Shown here: positions 16,754 through 26,997 of the stretch, piece by piece
Layout of the letters: each line of letters begins with the position of its first letter
Position numbering within the stretch: the stretch's first letter is position 1
Source of the DNA: Haloferula sp. BvORR071
GTDB lineage: Bacteria > Verrucomicrobiota > Verrucomicrobiia > Verrucomicrobiales > Akkermansiaceae
Length of the DNA: 64,000 nt
NCBI RefSeq assembly: GCF_000739615.1
Contig: NZ_BATP01000005.1
Span: forward strand, 1-64,000
Direction: 5' to 3'
Position numbers and translations under genes: made by a program
The notes under the pieces: model-generated
Seen by the model: the letters and a program-made list of their open reading frames with translations, nothing else
Databases searched by the model: none
Told to the model about the DNA's origin: nothing

Positions 16754-17377
16754 TCACTGATAGTACGGCTTGAGCATCAGGTAGCAGATCGGTCCCGTGA
16801 CCGCCACGTAAAGCCACAGCGGAAAAACCCACTTGGCTAGCCGGCGGTGTGCGGAAAAGCGGTTCGTCCAAGCCGAGATGAAGGTGAAAAGGATGAAGGG
16901 CAAGCTGATCCCCGCCAGCGAAATGTGGGTGATCAGCAGGATCAGATAAACCGCCCGCTTGCCGCCGACTGCCGCCTTTTCCGCGGCGTCCACGATGCGG
17001 TCACCGTTCACGTCGCCGTAAAGCGTTTCACTCGTAGTGAAATGATAGGCCACGTAGCAGAGCAGGAAGAGCACCGAGAGCCCCATCGCCACCAGGATTG
17101 CCTTCCGGTGCAGGCTGATCTTGCCCTGCTTCACGGCGACCAGTGCCACCAGCAGCGAAACTGCCACCAGTGAGTTCAGCACGGCGTGCACCGGCGGCAG
17201 GAAGGCGAAGGACCAGCCCGCCGGCAACGGGATCTGCAGATTCGGCTGCCGCATCAGGCCGACCAAACCAAGCACCACCGCGGTGAGAATCCACGCGACG
17301 ATCCCCAGCTTCTTCGACAGCGCTTCCTGCGGCGCGCGGGACAGCCACTCTTTCCTTTCGTCGCTCATCGCAGACAT
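16754..17377 (-). CDS. DUF420 family membrane protein (cytochrome oxidase assembly, CtaM-like)
   Basis: The protein of 207 residues has five or so membrane segments and the DUF420 pattern: PPVHAVLNSLVAVSLLVALV and KQGKISLHRKAILVAM (His-containing), then YLILLITHISLAGISLPFIL and the C-terminal WLYVAVTGPICYLML. DUF420 proteins such as Bacillus CtaM are needed for maturation of haem-copper oxidases, and the conserved histidines are thought to bind a cofactor. The start at MSAMSDERKEW is preferred because the upstream extension overlaps the SCO gene and is Arg-rich. An EF-hand-like DVNGDRIVDAAEK occurs in one loop. Context (SCO proteins, ctaB) supports the role. Confidence 0.88.
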   Translation of the reverse strand: MSAMSDERKEWLSRAPQEALSKKLGIVAWILTAVVLGLVGLMRQPNLQIPLPAGWSFAFLPPVHAVLNSLVAVSLLVALVAVKQGKISLHRKAILVAMGLSVLFLLCYVAYHFTTSETLYGDVNGDRIVDAAEKAAVGGKRAVYLILLITHISLAGISLPFILFTFISAWTNRFSAHRRLAKWVFPLWLYVAVTGPICYLMLKPYYQ

Positions 17378-17384
17378 CCCACGC

Positions 17385-18167
17385 TTAGCGATTATCCCCC
17401 GCCACGGGCGCTCCGGCCGCTTCCTGCTGCACGGTATCGGCATCAGTATGCGCGGTCTCGTTCTTCTCAAGCTCCGCCTTGATGCGGTCCATCATATCTT
17501 TCTTGAGGCGCTCGTAGAGCTCCGGATCCTGCTTGCGCCCCTCATCGGAGGCCGCGTCGTAGAGCGGCCACTTGCCGATCACGTTCCACTCGCGATCCAC
17601 CAGCATGATGCCCATGTCGTGCGCAAAGCGTCCATTCACCTGCTGGTCCACCGGATCCTTGCGCAGGCGCACGCCCATGAAACCAAGCTGCTTCTCCAGA
17701 TAGTCATGCGTCTCCTTCTCATCCGGATGACTCATGAACCACCACTTCTCCGGATCGGCGCCCAAGACCTTCCCGTAATCCTGGAAAACCTCCCGAGTGT
17801 CGTTCTTCGGGTCCACCGAGATATTCACCATGTGGAAATCCGGGTGATCCTTGAAGGCGTGGTAAATCTCCGAGAGGTCCTTGCCATTGCGGATCCCGCA
17901 GTGCGGGCAGACCGCCAGGAACTCCGTGACCACCCACACCTTGCCCTTCAGGTCGGAAAGCTTCACTTCCTTGCCGGTCTGGTTCACGCCGCTGAGATCG
18001 TTCTTGATCTGGAAGAACTGCATCTCCTTCGGCGTGCCCACCTCCGTGAAATTCGGCACCGGTTGCTCCGGCACCTGCTTGCCGAGGTAGATCATCCCCC
18101 CGATGAAAGCGGCGGAGATCACGGCGACGCTGCCGTAGATCATGGCGATTTTACCGCGGTCGTTCAT
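17385..18167 (-). CDS. SCO1/SenC-type thioredoxin-fold protein with CxxC
   Basis: SCO proteins deliver copper to, or reduce, the CuA site of cytochrome oxidase subunit II. After an N-terminal membrane anchor (IAMIYGSVAVISAAFIGGMI) the protein has a thioredoxin fold: LSDLKGKVWVVTEF, then the cysteine motif AVCPHCGIRNGK and a downstream histidine in GRFAHDMGIMLVD. Classical SCO has CxxxC; this protein has CxxC, so it is either a variant SCO or a TlpA-like relative. Its 260 residues end in a charged helical tail with Glu and Lys. The gene starts inside the end of the upstream paralogue (ATGA overlap), so the two are translationally coupled. Confidence 0.85.
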   Translation of the reverse strand: MNDRGKIAMIYGSVAVISAAFIGGMIYLGKQVPEQPVPNFTEVGTPKEMQFFQIKNDLSGVNQTGKEVKLSDLKGKVWVVTEFLAVCPHCGIRNGKDLSEIYHAFKDHPDFHMVNISVDPKNDTREVFQDYGKVLGADPEKWWFMSHPDEKETHDYLEKQLGFMGVRLRKDPVDQQVNGRFAHDMGIMLVDREWNVIGKWPLYDAASDEGRKQDPELYERLKKDMMDRIKAELEKNETAHTDADTVQQEAAGAPVAGDNR

Positions 18168-18928
18168 GGCTTGGTAACAGGTTTGGCGAGGAGGCCATCG
18201 ATGACCTCCGTGAGCAGGTTCTCCAAATCGCGGGACACGCGGTTCGGGTCATCGGCGGGCGAGTGCTGGGCATCCCAGCTCGCCGCCTTTTCAAAGTTGA
18301 AGGGCGGATTGTTCCTCCGGGTCTCGCCCGCTTGGGTCGTGCCCTTGCGGATGTGGCGGTCGCGGTCGATCACCACCAGAGTCCCGTCATAGATCCATTC
18401 TCCGTCTTTGACATACGGGATGGTCTCCATCTTCAGGACGTTCTTCAGGAACTTGTGCACGCTTTCCTCGCGCGTCGCGGCCAGCCACCACTGCGGCAGC
18501 TCCGCGCCCAGTTCCTTGGCCTGGATGCCGAGCTTCTCGGGCGTCTCGTGATCGGGATCGATCGTCAGGCAGACGATGTGGAAATCGGGATTGCCCGCAT
18601 AGTGCTTGGACAGCCGCTTGAGCACCTCGCGCGTCTGCGGCCAGCCCTCCGGCTTGCTGAAAAGCACCGGCGCGATCACATACACCTGCCCCTCCATGTC
18701 AGCCAGCGAGCCCTCGCTGCCGTCCTGCCGCCAGACCTTGAGGTTCTTCTCGATCCTGCCAACGTAAGATGGCGTGGCGTCCTTCGCGGCGTTTTTCGCA
18801 GCCTTGTTATAGGCCATCAGGATCAGCGCCCCGCCCAAAACGATGAGCGCGATCAGGATCAGCGCCGTATTCCGCAACTTGCGCGGATCACGCACGGCGG
18901 GTTCAAGCTTCTCGGCAGACGTACTCAT
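18164..18928 (-). CDS. SCO1/SenC-like protein lacking the cysteine motif
   Basis: This 254-residue paralogue of the downstream gene has the same plan: one N-terminal membrane anchor (TALILIALIVLGGALILMAY) followed by an SCO/thioredoxin-like fold (GSLADMEGQVYVIAPVLF, then FHIVCLTIDPDHETPEKLGI and GTLVVIDRDRHIRKGT). At the position of the CxxxC motif it reads FSKPEGWPQTREVLKRL, with no cysteine, so it cannot act as a thiol oxidoreductase or bind copper in the usual way. A chaperone-like or partner role for the CxxC protein is inferred from the ATGA overlap with it. It lies 27 bases after ctaB. Confidence 0.8.
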   Translation of the reverse strand: MSTSAEKLEPAVRDPRKLRNTALILIALIVLGGALILMAYNKAAKNAAKDATPSYVGRIEKNLKVWRQDGSEGSLADMEGQVYVIAPVLFSKPEGWPQTREVLKRLSKHYAGNPDFHIVCLTIDPDHETPEKLGIQAKELGAELPQWWLAATREESVHKFLKNVLKMETIPYVKDGEWIYDGTLVVIDRDRHIRKGTTQAGETRRNNPPFNFEKAASWDAQHSPADDPNRVSRDLENLLTEVIDGLLAKPVTKP

Positions 18929-18955
18929 GGGTGAGCAAAGGCGGCGGACCCTAGA

Positions 18956-19960
18956 CTAGGCCCACGCGATGGCAAGCAATCCAAGCTCCAAGGGCAAATA
19001 CAGCAGGGTGAAAAAGAAAAGCTGCCGGAACGAGGTCCGCAGGCCATCGCGCATGAAACGGATGCCCAGGGCCGCCATCAGGAGGCCCGCCAGAACCCCG
19101 CCACCGAGCGCGATATCGCCCTTCCAGCCGGGCGTCCAGCCCGCCAGCCAAGGCCAGACCGGGAGCGCCGCCAGCCCCAGCGCGAAAATCGCCGCCAGGA
19201 AGCCGCTCCGGCGCCCGCTCACGTCGCCGTCCGACCACATTTTATACCCGGCACCCTCGTATTCCTCCCGGCAGAGCCAGTTGATCGCCACGAAATGCGG
19301 GAGCTGCCACAGGAAGAGCAGCGAGAAAAGGAACCATGCCGGCCCATCCAGTTGCCCCCCGGCCGCCGTCCAGCCGATCATCGGCGGGATCGCCCCGGGG
19401 ATCGCCCCCACCAGCGTATTGGTGCTGCTGAAGCGCTTCAGCGGCGTGTAGACGAAGACGTAAACCGCCACCGTGGCCGCAGCCAGCCAAGCTGGGACGG
19501 TGCCGACCTTCGCCGCAAGATGGATGATCCCGGCTGCGGAGAGGACCCAGCCGATCGCAAAGGCGACAAAAGGATCCATTCGCCGCGAGGGCAGCGGGCG
19601 GTTGGCCGTCCGCTTCATCCGCGCATCCAGATCCACTTCCATCACCTGATTGAAGGCCGCCGACCCGAAGGCCGCCGCGGCGGTCCCGAGCAAGGTTTGG
19701 AGCACCATCAGGAAATCGAAATGCCGCCCGCCGGAACGCGCCGCCAGCAGGAAGCCAAAGAAAGTCGTAATCAGGACGAAGACGTTTAGCCGCATCTTCG
19801 TCAGCACCAACAGGTCACGGCGCAGGCCGGGTGCTGCCTCAGCTTCCGCAACGGGACTCTCCGCCCCACCCGCCTCCGGCACGGCTGCAGGCGAGCTCGT
19901 CACCAGCGGGCCTGTTGGCGGCGGCGGTGGCGGGACTTCTTTGGGCAAATCGTCGTTCAT
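18956..19960 (-). CDS. ctaB: Protohaem IX farnesyltransferase (haem O synthase)
   Basis: CtaB/CyoE attaches a farnesyl group to haem B to make haem O, the precursor of haem A for cytochrome oxidase. The UbiA-family Asp-rich motif is NQVMEVDLDARMKRTANRPL; the second conserved loop is YTPLKRFSSTNTLVGAIPGA followed by IPPMIGW. About nine membrane segments follow an unusual Pro-rich, Glu/Ala-rich cytoplasmic N-terminus (PPPPPPTGP, about 50 residues). The start at MNDDLPKEV is chosen; a further 14 upstream residues look non-coding. It heads the minus-strand series ctaB, Cys-less SCO, SCO, DUF420. The oxidase subunits themselves are not in the window. Confidence 0.94.
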   Translation of the reverse strand: MNDDLPKEVPPPPPPTGPLVTSSPAAVPEAGGAESPVAEAEAAPGLRRDLLVLTKMRLNVFVLITTFFGFLLAARSGGRHFDFLMVLQTLLGTAAAAFGSAAFNQVMEVDLDARMKRTANRPLPSRRMDPFVAFAIGWVLSAAGIIHLAAKVGTVPAWLAAATVAVYVFVYTPLKRFSSTNTLVGAIPGAIPPMIGWTAAGGQLDGPAWFLFSLLFLWQLPHFVAINWLCREEYEGAGYKMWSDGDVSGRRSGFLAAIFALGLAALPVWPWLAGWTPGWKGDIALGGGVLAGLLMAALGIRFMRDGLRTSFRQLFFFTLLYLPLELGLLAIAWA

Positions 19961-20072
19961 CCGGAACGGCGGAAAGAGAGCGCCGAACGCCGAGCAAGGC
20001 ACGGAAAATATCTAGCGGCGCTTTGCCCCGGGCCATGGCAGGCCGATTCCGCTCGGGGTGCCGCGAGCTTCG

Positions 20073-20432
20073 TTAGGCTCCCGGACGCTTCCGTCTCAGC
20101 AAGGAGCTGACACCTGTGAGCGACAATATGGCAAAAGACGATGCCTCCGGAACGGTATATTGGATCGCCAGCGTGGGGGCCGGGCCGCCGGGATAGTAGT
20201 GATCGCGGCTATAAAATTTCCTTCCATACCCAAATGAGTTCTGGCCGACAATGAATCCCGCATACCCATTGCCACCATTCACAAGTGCCTGGACAAAGGA
20301 AGTGACGTCAAAGTCGTCGGCGTATTTGCCACGATGGGCAGGTCGCCGAAATCCGACAGCGTGATTCGACAATCTTCGGCATATCCCGCAACGCTTTGGC
20401 CCGAGAACGGCCCGGGTTGCCGAGCGAGGCCT
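20073..20432 (-). pseudogene. Decayed C-terminal remnant of a PEP-CTERM protein
   Basis: The minus strand encodes a DNRLRE-like end (DFDVTSFVQALVNGGNGYAG) and then a PEP-CTERM sorting tail: VPEASSFAIL, a hydrophobic stretch and a basic RRKRPGA end before the stop. The reading frame opens only at a stop codon near 20433 and has no ATG; its first ~45 codons (Arg/Gly/Cys-rich) do not look like protein. The body and the signal peptide of the gene are therefore missing or frame-disrupted. The adjoining 240 bases up to the next gene are visibly AT-richer and hold nothing I can name. An intact gene with a TTG start is the less likely alternative. Confidence 0.7.
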
Positions 20433-20673
20433 TCATTAGCGGTCATCTGGAGGATGAATGGTTAGATAAAGCGAGGCTCAGATATTTATGTAACCATTGT
20501 CTCGCTTCGAGACCATGGCATCATCACCCATTTGGTTCCACTACGGTGAACTGGCCTTTGTATCTCCTACGATCCGGGTCGGTGCGATGTAAAATCTACC
20601 TGATAATCAGGAAGCCATAAGTCGCCGACACAAATCTTGGCAAAGAGGTCCACGGTGCTAGGCTGGGCCCAAA

Positions 20674-23600
20674 ATGAATATCGCTCCGAAATTTCCGGAT
20701 TCGGCCTCTTCCCGGGGCGCTACGGTGGTTTCAGGAGCTTCTCTCAAACGTAAATTCCCAGCAGTCGCTGGAGTTCTACGGAGCTGGCTTGGTTTCATGG
20801 CCGCGCTGTCTTTTTGCTGCCTGATCCCATCGGCGGCGGGGCAGGTCCGCGCGCAGAAACGGATTGGCACCGCGGAGGAGTTTCTTTCGCCCACCTATCA
20901 CCGGTATGCCACCAATGCCATAGGCGGTCTTACCGACGTAGGGGACGTTTATGCATACACCGCCTACGACTTGCCCCCGGGAGGGACCGGCATCACGGCT
21001 CTAGCGTGGCGCTGGACCCTCGATGACGGGGCCATCTACACGACGCCATCGGCAACCTACAGCACTCCCCTGTCAGCGCATGACCAGACCCCTTATCCTT
21101 ATGCCAATGCCAGGCAGCATGGGATCGGGTTCTATTCCGTTGAGCCTGGCGGCCAGGCGCTGGCCTTTTCCTCGGACGACCGGACTGAGAGTCCCGGAGT
21201 GACGGGCCCTTTGAGCATGGACCCGATCACCACCAGTCGGACCACTGTCTGGACCGGCGGCCCGACAGGCTGGCTGTCTTTTGTAAATAACCCGGCATCC
21301 GCCTCCAATGGGCTGGAGTTTGACTTGGAAACCCACGACTATGACCGCATTTACCCCGGCGGGAATATTCTCGGGAACTCCCGGCGACAGCATGCGAAGG
21401 TCGTCAATTATGCGAGCAATGGCTCGTATTGGGAATGGCAGGCTCTCTCGCCGGTGCAACTGGTGGACTTCCTCTTGCCCTCCGCAGTCGGCACCCGCCA
21501 GTATTATGCGGGGCCTTCCGGCTACCCGGACGACCGGCTGATTGAGGCGGATATCAATCGGACCGGCAAAACCGTCGGCTTGGCGATGCGCTTGCTTCCT
21601 GACAATAGCGGGAAGCTGGAATGGAAGGGCGTCTATTGGCCAGTCCCGGGAAGTCCGTTTCTGATTGATCAGATCATCGGCATCCAAGCCTATCCGCAGC
21701 ACATCACGGCTGCCGGGGAGATTTGCGGCGTTTTGCCTTCGCTCACCGGAGGTGTTGGCGGCGAGGGCAACCTGCGGGATGGTCGGCTCTTCGTCTGGCT
21801 GCCCAAAGCAAAATGGGGACTTCCCGCTGGACTCAACTGGCTCTCTCCCGCCGGAAGCCAGGCGCAATTTATCTGTGCGAACGACCGGGGCCTGCTCTTT
21901 TACCAGATCACCAGCCCCGCCGGGTCCACGGTGTATTACCAATGGTCGAGCGGGTCTCTGAGACAGTGGAGTTTCACTTCGACGACATGGTCGACCCTAA
22001 TTCCGATCGGCCCTGTGAACAACAAGGGCGCGGTTGTCTGCGTGGGGCAGCGCGTGGATGACGGAACCGACGACTACGTGCTCAGCTACCCGGTGATCGA
22101 TGTGGACCTTACCGTCGAACCCAAAGAGGTTGAAGTGGGAGATGAGTTTGAATTGGTCGCCACGGTGCAGAGCCGCTCCCAATACGATGTGCTGGGATTT
22201 GGGCAGACGGCCGTGCCAGAGATTTCCGGAGACCGGAATGCGACCATCAATGGCACTCCCACGCCCACTGCTCCGCGGACCCTGCCCGCAGGTGGCACGA
22301 TGACGTACCGATGGCGGTGCCGAGCCACTCACTCTGGGGAGGCTCGCTTTTCCGCGGAACTCAAAGGGACGCCTTCCAATGACGCCACCACCGTCTACCG
22401 GACCCTCAACATGACTTCCGATGCGGTTACCATCAAGAAGCCGGAAATCATCGTCAACCTGGCCACGGATGAAGGCGATGCCGATGTGAGCGACGAGTGC
22501 GCCGATATCGATCTGCAAAAGACCGGGCGGCAGACCACGCTGCGGTCCGCCTTGCAATATGCCGCGACGACTCCGGCGGCCGACCGGGTCATCAAGTTTG
22601 ACATTCCTGGCGGCACCGCACGCAGCGTGAAGATCCAATCGCCACTGCCGCAACTGCCGGACGAATGCGAAATCAATGGCAAGAACCCATCGGGTTCGAT
22701 TACCGGGATCGATGGGAGCCTGCTGGCGAGGGGGCTGACCCTATTGACGGGCCAGTCAAAAAGCAAAGTGCGCAACCTTGCCTTCAATTCGCAGCCTTTG
22801 CGGAATAACACGGGCCTTTATTTTCTTGGTCCGGACAATGAGGTCACGGGCTGCCGCTTCGGTCAAAACGAGGACGGGGAACCGATATCACTGGATATCG
22901 CCATCCGTTGCGAGACCGGGCCCCAGCATCTCGGAGGAACGGGAGTTGGTGATGGCAATGAATTTCTCGACGGAACGTCGGGGATCATCCTCCAGCGGGC
23001 CGACCTCGGAGTGATCCATGGCATTGTCATTGAAGGCAACCATTTTGGCCGCAGCTCCCTTTCCTCAAAGTCAGGACCCGACAATGGAATCTTCCTGGGC
23101 AACGTGGCCGACTCCCGAATCGGCGGGCTGACAGTTAGTGCGCGCAACTACTTCATCGGATGCGGGAATGCGGGGATCGTGCTCGTCGGTCCCGGCGCGG
23201 CGGGAAATGATATTCAGGGCAATTGGTTTGGGCTCAAGGATGATGGCAACCTGCCCGATCTGGCAGCCTTCAATGGCAACGGTATCGGCCTTGGTTTCGG
23301 CGCGCATCACAACCGCATCGGAGGCTCCGGGGATTCCGCACGCAACATCATTTCCGGTTCGGAGGAGTGCGGGGTTGTTGTGACCCTCGGGGCACATGAC
23401 AACATCATATCGGGAAACTGGATCGGTCTTAACAATTCCGGAGTGGGCGAGGGAGCGTCGAACAATGGCGTCGGGATCCAGCTCTTGGCCGGCTACAGCA
23501 ACCGCATCGGCGGCTCTGGCACGGGCGAACGCAATGTCATCTCGGACAACCGGCTCACAGCCATCCAAGTGGGTCGCGATCCGAGGCAGACCTACAAAGA

Positions 23601-25248
23601 TCCGGTCCAGAATCCTGGAAATGAGATCTGCCTGGATACCTCCATTCAGGGAAACTGGATCGGCACCGACCGTTCCGGCGCACAACCTGTGCCCAACGGC
23701 CGGAGTTGGAATGGCGGCGGCAGTGCGATCCAGGTGCTCAATTTCGCCAGCGGCACCGTCATCGGCGGCGAGGTACTTTCGAAGCGGAACGTGATCAGCG
23801 GAAACTTCGGCACCGGTATCGCTATAGCCGGAGACACGGGCACCACCACGGCGATCCTCGGCAACCGCATCGGCACTGCCGTGGACGGCCTTTCAGGGAT
23901 TCCCAACCAGCAGGCAGGCATCGTGCTGCAAGGTTCATCTTCCATCACCATCGGCGGATTGAACCCGGGACAGGGCAACGAAATTGCCTATAACAAAGGA
24001 CCAGGCATCGATTTCACGCGGATGAAAGCGCCGGCACCGGGCGTAATTCTGGCGGGCAATCTCATCTATGACAATGGCAGCTCCAAGAGCATTGTCCTGG
24101 CTTCAGGACACACGGCCAATGACGAGGGCGATGGAGATTCAGGACCAAACGGATTGCAGAATTGGCCGATACCGGTGGCGGCGGTCAATCAAGCATCCAA
24201 CACGCTGATCGCCTTTGATCTCTCCAGTTTCGCCCGTGGAGTGCAGGTCCGCGTCGACGCCTACGCGGCCTCGGGAGGTGGCGGGAAATCCATCATCGGC
24301 ACCAAGTCGGTCATCACCGGCTCCGATCCGGCGGATCGGTATGTGATCACGGGCACGCTTCAGTTTGCCGGAGCCCCAATCACACTGATGGCCACCACGC
24401 AGGATGGATCCTCCGAATTTTCTCCTTCCTTCAAGGTTGTATCAGGCTTGGATAGTGACGGCGATGGATTGCCGGATGCACTGGAAAGACAGGTGCCCAT
24501 CACTTCCGGTAACGGTCCACGCGGTGTCCCTACCTTGGGCGACCGGAATGGCGACACCATCGCCGATGAAACCCAGGCCAATGTCGCATCGATCCAGGTG
24601 CCGGATGAAGGCGCGTGGATCACCATCGTTGCTCCCGCAGGCTTCCCGATCACGGGTGTTACCGGCCTCCGGAATATTGATGTGCCCAGCCTCCCGGCAG
24701 AAAATATGGTACAGCCAGGGGCCGTGCGGTTCACGCTGGGCGGAAACACCGGCATCTCCCAGCCCATGACATTGATCGTCCCGTCATGGGCCGAAAGCAC
24801 CAAAATCTGGCTTCGCAATGGCGCGGCCTGGCAAGAACTCACCGGAGTGGTGGTGCAGCCTACCGGCAGCCTGACGGCCTTGGCCTTCACTCTGCCTCCC
24901 CGCGCTCCTGGCAGCCTCTGGCTGCTGGCAATCGGGCATGCCATTCCCAATCTTCCCCTACCCACACTTACCCTGCTGCCTCCCCAACTCCGGCCGGTCG
25001 AACGCGGCATCCCCACATCCTCCCTGAACCTGACTGGTGAGGGAGGCGCGGCCGATCCTCCCGTGTTAGACCTCGTGCAACCGCTTACCGTCAGCCGCCC
25101 TCCGGGTTCCAGCCTATGGACGCTGCAGACCTCTTCCGATATGATGGAATGGGAGAACATTCCATCTCCGGACCCGGCGGCGGCGGAATACCAACTGACC
25201 TGGCCACTGAACGCCGGTTCGAGGTTCTTCCGGTGGTTCGTGCCGTAA
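20674..25248 (+). CDS. Giant secreted right-handed beta-helix protein
   Basis: At 1524 residues this is the largest gene here. An N-terminal hydrophobic stretch near residues 36-60 (SWLGFMAALSFCCLIPSAAG) is the likely signal, with a long basic lead. Residues ~80-440 and 460-600 form beta-rich domains of unknown type. From about residue 640 to 1120 the sequence falls into beta-helix rungs with repeated phrases such as ISGNWIGLNNSG, RNVISDNR and IQGNWIGTDRSG, plus IGGSG turns; this is the NosD/pectate-lyase-like repeat pattern typical of bacterial surface proteins. Around residue 1255 a calcium loop DSDGDGLPDALE begins the C-terminal domains. No PEP-CTERM tail is present. Export and a carbohydrate-binding or adhesive role are inferred; enzymatic activity is not shown. 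Confidence 0.8.
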   Translation: MNIAPKFPDSASSRGATVVSGASLKRKFPAVAGVLRSWLGFMAALSFCCLIPSAAGQVRAQKRIGTAEEFLSPTYHRYATNAIGGLTDVGDVYAYTAYDLPPGGTGITALAWRWTLDDGAIYTTPSATYSTPLSAHDQTPYPYANARQHGIGFYSVEPGGQALAFSSDDRTESPGVTGPLSMDPITTSRTTVWTGGPTGWLSFVNNPASASNGLEFDLETHDYDRIYPGGNILGNSRRQHAKVVNYASNGSYWEWQALSPVQLVDFLLPSAVGTRQYYAGPSGYPDDRLIEADINRTGKTVGLAMRLLPDNSGKLEWKGVYWPVPGSPFLIDQIIGIQAYPQHITAAGEICGVLPSLTGGVGGEGNLRDGRLFVWLPKAKWGLPAGLNWLSPAGSQAQFICANDRGLLFYQITSPAGSTVYYQWSSGSLRQWSFTSTTWSTLIPIGPVNNKGAVVCVGQRVDDGTDDYVLSYPVIDVDLTVEPKEVEVGDEFELVATVQSRSQYDVLGFGQTAVPEISGDRNATINGTPTPTAPRTLPAGGTMTYRWRCRATHSGEARFSAELKGTPSNDATTVYRTLNMTSDAVTIKKPEIIVNLATDEGDADVSDECADIDLQKTGRQTTLRSALQYAATTPAADRVIKFDIPGGTARSVKIQSPLPQLPDECEINGKNPSGSITGIDGSLLARGLTLLTGQSKSKVRNLAFNSQPLRNNTGLYFLGPDNEVTGCRFGQNEDGEPISLDIAIRCETGPQHLGGTGVGDGNEFLDGTSGIILQRADLGVIHGIVIEGNHFGRSSLSSKSGPDNGIFLGNVADSRIGGLTVSARNYFIGCGNAGIVLVGPGAAGNDIQGNWFGLKDDGNLPDLAAFNGNGIGLGFGAHHNRIGGSGDSARNIISGSEECGVVVTLGAHDNIISGNWIGLNNSGVGEGASNNGVGIQLLAGYSNRIGGSGTGERNVISDNRLTAIQVGRDPRQTYKDPVQNPGNEICLDTSIQGNWIGTDRSGAQPVPNGRSWNGGGSAIQVLNFASGTVIGGEVLSKRNVISGNFGTGIAIAGDTGTTTAILGNRIGTAVDGLSGIPNQQAGIVLQGSSSITIGGLNPGQGNEIAYNKGPGIDFTRMKAPAPGVILAGNLIYDNGSSKSIVLASGHTANDEGDGDSGPNGLQNWPIPVAAVNQASNTLIAFDLSSFARGVQVRVDAYAASGGGGKSIIGTKSVITGSDPADRYVITGTLQFAGAPITLMATTQDGSSEFSPSFKVVSGLDSDGDGLPDALERQVPITSGNGPRGVPTLGDRNGDTIADETQANVASIQVPDEGAWITIVAPAGFPITGVTGLRNIDVPSLPAENMVQPGAVRFTLGGNTGISQPMTLIVPSWAESTKIWLRNGAAWQELTGVVVQPTGSLTALAFTLPPRAPGSLWLLAIGHAIPNLPLPTLTLLPPQLRPVERGIPTSSLNLTGEGGAADPPVLDLVQPLTVSRPPGSSLWTLQTSSDMMEWENIPSPDPAAAEYQLTWPLNAGSRFFRWFVP

Positions 25249-25456
25249 GGATTGATCCCGTGACCATATGGTCTGGATAATCTTTCGCACGCTGCCTTGG
25301 TCTCGCTCTGTGAGTGACTGGTCTTTTCGATTTCCGCGATGCCCGCGCAGATCACAACTCCCAGCTCAAGATCATAGGGGAGATATTCAAGAATCTGGCA
25401 GGGGTTAAGCCCTACCATTGCGAGGTGCCGGATTCTGATACGGGTTTCTTCCATAC

Positions 25457-25485
25457 AAAAAGCCTCCCGGTCACCCGGGAGGCTT
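25457..25485 (-). terminator. Intrinsic terminator of eno
   Basis: A perfect 11-bp stem (AAGCCTCCCGG with CCGGGAGGCTT) closes a four-base loop and, on the minus strand, is followed by a run of five T. It sits 31 bases beyond the eno stop. The same inverted repeat may also stop reads from the large gene on the other strand. The gap between that gene and this site (25249-25456) holds no gene I can support. Confidence 0.9.
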
Positions 25486-25516
25486 CTTGAAAGCAGGCGA
25501 TGTTAGAACCGCGCGA

Positions 25517-26899
<1,383 letters not shown>

Positions 26900-26930
26900 T
26901 CAAATGCCAAAATCGACATGATGACTCCAG

Positions 26931-26968
26931 ACTCCGGATTTCCGCGGCAATTCCTCGGAATCCGGAGT
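26931..26968 (-). terminator. Inverted repeat between the GreA fusion gene and eno
   Basis: ACTCCGGATTTCCG and CGGAATCCGGAGT pair over 13 bases with one bulged T, enclosing an 11-base loop. The hairpin starts 29 bases after the stop of the GreA fusion gene. No T-tract follows on the minus strand, so it is a terminator-like or 3'-stabilising structure and not a canonical terminator. Confidence 0.45.
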
Positions 26969-26997
26969 TTGGAAGGGGCGTATCCCCGCGGGAGATC

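Noticed and set aside
18164-18928. Calling the upstream SCO-like protein a thiol oxidoreductase
   Set aside because: It has no cysteine at the active-loop position, so only a fold-level name is justified.
20396-20620. 74-codon plus-strand frame in the AT-richer gap
   Set aside because: No family match by eye, no start signal, and composition unlike coding sequence here.
24360-25454. Long minus-strand reading frame across the end of the large beta-helix gene
   Set aside because: Its first ~70 codons lie in the gap and look partly protein-like, but the rest is antisense to a well-supported gene and is Ser/Arg/Pro-rich. I cannot name a family, so I list no gene.
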